Below the pieces are notes generated by a model, which ran no database searches, was not told the DNA's origin, and saw only the letters and a program-made list of their open reading frames with translations. Positions 61,078-64,000 of a stretch of DNA of 64,000 nucleotides are shown here, one piece after another. The position numbers and the translations under genes are program-made. Source of the stretch: Croceibacterium xixiisoli (GTDB lineage: Bacteria > Pseudomonadota > Alphaproteobacteria > Sphingomonadales > Sphingomonadaceae); contig NZ_WTYJ01000005.1 of assembly GCF_009827305.1 (NCBI RefSeq), positions 62,001 through 126,000 of the forward strand, read 5' to 3'. How positions within the stretch are numbered: position 1 is the stretch's first letter; the number at the start of each line of letters is the position of its first letter.

Positions 61078-62340
61078 ATGACGCAGCCTTTGCCCCGCAT
61101 CCTTTCGCTCGACATCATTCGCGGGATCGCGGTGATGGGCATCTTCTTCGCCAATGTCATCGGCATGGCGATGATCGATGCGGCCTATTTCCACCCGCCC
61201 ACCTATGGCTTTTTCTCGGCGCTCGATCACATCGCCTGGGCGGTGAACTATGTGCTGGTGGACGCGCGCTTCCGCGCGCTGTTCTCGATCCTGTTCGGGG
61301 CCTCGCTGCTCCTGATCACCGATCGGGCGGAGGCACGCGACCAACCGGCCTGGCGCGCCCATTTTCCCCGCATGGCGGTGCTGCTGCTGTTCGGGCTGGT
61401 CCATTATTACTGGCTGTGGTGGGGGGATATTCTCGCCAATTATGCGCTGATCGGGATGGCTGCGTTCTTTCTGCGCCGCCTGCCGGTTCCCGCCATGCTG
61501 ATGGGCGCAGTGCTGGCCCTGCTGGTGCAGCATGGCCCCCTGATGGCCGGCCATGCCCAGCAATTGCCCCGCTATGAAGCCATGCGCGCGCCCGATGCCA
61601 CCCCGGCGGATCGCGCCACCTATGACGCCATGATCGCCCGCGCCAGCGAATCGGCGGCCAGTATTGCCGCGGACAAGGCAGCGCATGAAAACCCGCTGAC
61701 CCATGCGCGGGAAATGACCCTGCCGGAAAACCGCTGGCAGCCGTTCAAGTCGGTCACCGACTATGGTTTCGAAACGCTCGGGCTGATGCTGCTGGGGATG
61801 GCAGCCTTTCGCTCCGGCCTGCTTACCGGCAGCTGGCCCCGCCACCATTACGCCGTGCTTGGATTGGTCGTCACCTTGCCCTCGCTCGCGATCTTCGCGT
61901 TCGGCACATTTACGATCCATGCCTCCGGCTATGATCGAATGGCGTTCTATTGGTGGGATTATGTCTGGCTGCCGATGTTACAACCCATCTGCGCAATGGG
62001 CTATATCGGTTTGATCCTGTGGCTTTTTCATGGCCACGAAGCCAGCGCCACCGGCCTCCGGATCGCCGCGGTGGGCCGGATGGCCTTCACCAACTATCTC
62101 GGCGCCACGCTCATCGGCACATTGCTGTTTTCGGGCTTTGCCGGCGGACTTTATGGGCAGTTGTCGCGCGGGCAGACCTGGCTGATCGCCTTCCCCGTTT
62201 GCGCGCTCATGCTGGCGTGGTCGCAGCCCTGGCTGGCCCGTTTCCGCTATGGTCCGCTCGAATGGGTCTGGCGCAGTCTGGCCCAGGGACGGTGGGAAGC
62301 CAATCGCCGCCCACCGGCACCTTCAGCAAAGCCAGGCTGA
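61078..62340 (+). CDS. DUF418 family membrane protein
   Basis: A 420-residue inner-membrane protein with about ten helices. The N-terminal RILSLDIIRGIAVMGIFFANVIGMAM and the C-terminal region (GRMAFTNYLGATLIGTLLFSG ... GPLEWVWRSL) are the DUF418 hallmarks; such proteins resemble acyltransferase_3-type membrane enzymes but no function is established. It follows purL by 84 bases and converges with serB. Confidence 0.88.
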   Translation: MTQPLPRILSLDIIRGIAVMGIFFANVIGMAMIDAAYFHPPTYGFFSALDHIAWAVNYVLVDARFRALFSILFGASLLLITDRAEARDQPAWRAHFPRMAVLLLFGLVHYYWLWWGDILANYALIGMAAFFLRRLPVPAMLMGAVLALLVQHGPLMAGHAQQLPRYEAMRAPDATPADRATYDAMIARASESAASIAADKAAHENPLTHAREMTLPENRWQPFKSVTDYGFETLGLMLLGMAAFRSGLLTGSWPRHHYAVLGLVVTLPSLAIFAFGTFTIHASGYDRMAFYWWDYVWLPMLQPICAMGYIGLILWLFHGHEASATGLRIAAVGRMAFTNYLGATLIGTLLFSGFAGGLYGQLSRGQTWLIAFPVCALMLAWSQPWLARFRYGPLEWVWRSLAQGRWEANRRPPAPSAKPG

Positions 62341-62342
62341 CT

Positions 62343-63227
62343 TCAGCCGGCGACCCATTCGCTTTCGGGAATGCCCAGCAGCCGCAACACGGCGGTCAGG
62401 TCGCCTCTGTCCACCCAGCCATTGGCAGCGTCGCGCGCCTTGGGCTTGGCGTGATAGGCAATGCCGTAATCGGCCGCCTGCAGCATCGGGATGTCATTGG
62501 CGCCATCGCCGCTGGCCAGGCTGACGGCATTGTCACCCAGCAGCGCCAGCTCTTCGCGCAGAATCCGTTCCTTGACCGATGAATCGGTGATCGCGCCGAT
62601 CAGCTGCCCGGTCAGCCTGCCTTGCGAAACGCCCAGGCGATTGCCCACCACCCGCTCGAAGCCCAGCATCTCTGCCACGGGATCGGCAAAATGGTGGAAC
62701 CCACCGGTAACCAGCACGGTGCGGCAGCCCCGGTGACGCAAAGTCGCGACCAGCACGCGCGCACCGGCCATCGGCTGAATGCGCTCTGCCAGGCACTGGC
62801 CAATGGCGGTTTCCGGCAGATCGGCCAGCAGGCCGACCCGTTCCCGCAGGGCAGTCTCGAAATCCAGCTCGCCCTGCATGGCCCGTTCGGTAATGTCAGC
62901 GATGCGATCCTTCAGCCCGGCAAAATCGCCCAGCTCATCGATGCATTCCTGCCCGATCATGGTGGAATCCATGTCGGATACGAACAGGTCGGGAATGCTG
63001 AACGGCGCGGACGAAATGATCGCGTCGCTCGGCGCGAAATGCGCGTCGATCACCTGGCGCAGCACCACAGCATCATCGCCCGGCAGCATCAATTGCAGGA
63101 CATCGGAACATGAATCGAGCATCTGCGCCCCTGCCAGCGGCAGGCCGGCGGCCTTCAGCGCATCGGCTGCGGCGTCGAGACGCGTTTCCAGAGTGGCGGG
63201 GTCTGCTATCAGCCGTGCGATGAGCAA
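62343..63227 (-). CDS. serB: Phosphoserine phosphatase
   Basis: A 294-residue HAD-family phosphatase, the last step of serine synthesis. [24 protein letters not shown] has the nucleophile Dx[20 protein letters not shown] the Ser/Thr motif, and [27 protein letters not shown] the metal site. The N-terminal 85 residues are an ACT-like domain. The start is TTG 63227, eight bases after AGGAG; it overlaps the miaA start by 8 bases on the opposite strand. Confidence 0.94.
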   Translation of the reverse strand: MLIARLIADPATLETRLDAAADALKAAGLPLAGAQMLDSCSDVLQLMLPGDDAVVLRQVIDAHFAPSDAIISSAPFSIPDLFVSDMDSTMIGQECIDELGDFAGLKDRIADITERAMQGELDFETALRERVGLLADLPETAIGQCLAERIQPMAGARVLVATLRHRGCRTVLVTGGFHHFADPVAEMLGFERVVGNRLGVSQGRLTGQLIGAITDSSVKERILREELALLGDNAVSLASGDGANDIPMLQAADYGIAYHAKPKARDAANGWVDRGDLTAVLRLLGIPESEWVAG

Positions 63228-64000
63228 CGGGCAATCTCCTGATCAAAATGCGGTGGCGCTCATCGCAGGGCCAACCGCCAGCGGCAAGAGCGATCTCGCC
63301 ATTACCCTGGCCCATGCGATTCGCCGCCATGGGCGCGATGCCGCGATCATCAATGCGGACAGCGCGCAGGTTTATGCCGATCTCCAGGTGCTGAGCGCCC
63401 GGCCCGATCCGGCCGAAATGGGCCAGGTCGAACACCGCCTGTTCGGGACCTGGGATGGGGCGACGGCCTGTTCGGCGGCCGACTGGGCCGCCGCCGCCGC
63501 CACGGAAATCGCCCGCGCCCATGCCGCCGGCATCATTCCCATCCTGGTCGGGGGAACGGGGCTCTATATGCGCACCCTGCTGGACGGGATCGCCCCCGTC
63601 CCGGCGATCGATCCGCAGGTCCGCGATGACGTTCGCGCCATGCCGCTCGCGGATGCCTATCTTGCGCTGCAGTCGGCCGATCCGGATCGGGCCGCGCTGC
63701 TCAATCCGGCGGACAGCACCCGGATCGCCCGCGCGCTGGAGGTGGTCCGATCCACCGGACACCCGCTGGCGCATTGGCAGGCGCGCAAGGAAGGCGGAAT
63801 CGGCGATTCGATCCATCTCGCCCCGGCGATCCTGCTGCCTGATCGTGACTGGCTTTATGCGCGTTGCGACCTGCGTTTTTCGCACATGATCGAACGCGGC
63901 GCCGTGGCGGAGGTCGAACGATTGCTGGCACGACAGCTGTCGCCGGATCTGCCGGTCATGCGCGCGATCGGGGTGCCGGAAATTGCCGGCTGGCTGGGCG
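63220..64000 (+). CDS. miaA: tRNA dimethylallyltransferase, cut by window edge
   Basis: The frame from ATG 63220 is open to the end of the window, giving 260 residues. It has the P-loop [40 protein letters not shown], and [15 protein letters not shown], matching MiaA, which adds a dimethylallyl group to A37 of tRNAs reading UNN codons. The C-terminus is missing. The start has a weak ribosome site and lies within the serB start region; an alternative GTG is at 63253. Confidence 0.9.
   Translation, partial: MSNGQSPDQNAVALIAGPTASGKSDLAITLAHAIRRHGRDAAIINADSAQVYADLQVLSARPDPAEMGQVEHRLFGTWDGATACSAADWAAAAATEIARAHAAGIIPILVGGTGLYMRTLLDGIAPVPAIDPQVRDDVRAMPLADAYLALQSADPDRAALLNPADSTRIARALEVVRSTGHPLAHWQARKEGGIGDSIHLAPAILLPDRDWLYARCDLRFSHMIERGAVAEVERLLARQLSPDLPVMRAIGVPEIAGWLG

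Noticed and set aside
58831-61920. A 1029-residue open frame on the minus strand opposite purL
   Set aside because: Purely antisense to PurL and to the start of the DUF418 gene; biased composition and no domain.

Overview
The window looks like ordinary chromosome from a GC-rich alphaproteobacterium, most likely of the Sphingomonadales. Reasons: EcfG-type promoters (GGAAC-N16-CGTT) next to an HWE histidine kinase and a single-domain FATGUY response regulator; an RpoD with an acidic insert; a DUF4170 gene; and a RibBA with a degenerate GTP cyclohydrolase II half. I see no rRNA, tRNA, insertion sequence, prophage or CRISPR array. Genus and species cannot be fixed from the sequence alone.

Layout. 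1-9600: a cut-off SRPBCC gene divergent from a Crp/Fnr regulator, DUF423, a Fur-MFS pair overlapping by 4 bases, a second MFS gene divergent from a LysR regulator, a lone cpaF/tadA ATPase, an EamA transporter and an entericidin-like micro-gene. 9656-19989: a minus-strand five-gene unit (DUF4132, MoxR-type AAA+, DUF5682, VWA, SWIM zinc finger), in the same domain order as the uncharacterised E. coli yehI-L-M-P-Q genes. 20212-28492: an SDR and an FMN-dependent alpha-hydroxyacid dehydrogenase, an M48 protease, a flavin reductase divergent from HTH-ribBA/ribH/aldo-keto reductase, and an M13 peptidase. 28715-32257: eno, divergent from an envelope-stress operon (DUF883-like, holin-like, two more membrane or stress proteins, then DUF4170). 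32371-42263: greA, carB, carA, yqeY, dnaG, rpoD. 42264-44512: a general-stress-response module with a kinase, a regulator, three EcfG-type promoters and two related short transcription units that look like paralogous small RNAs. 44533-49013: an NTF2-like gene, then rpiB, glyA, a small membrane protein, nrdR, a TrmJ-type methyltransferase and rpsD. 49077-64000: an S9 peptidase, tgt, DUF481, an ABC exporter, queA, a cyclophilin, coaD, a polyprenyl synthase, xseB, purL, a DUF418 membrane protein, serB and the start of miaA.

The most interesting points are: (1) the stress module with two look-alike sRNA candidates; (2) the MoxR-VWA-DUF5682-SWIM-DUF4132 unit, whose DUF5682 protein carries motifs resembling the TraB/EreA/ChaN (Tiki) hydrolase fold; and (3) a riboflavin enzyme with an N-terminal DNA-binding-like domain, placed just behind a perfect palindrome that could be its own operator. 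All functional statements are read from sequence motifs and remembered family knowledge; no search was run.
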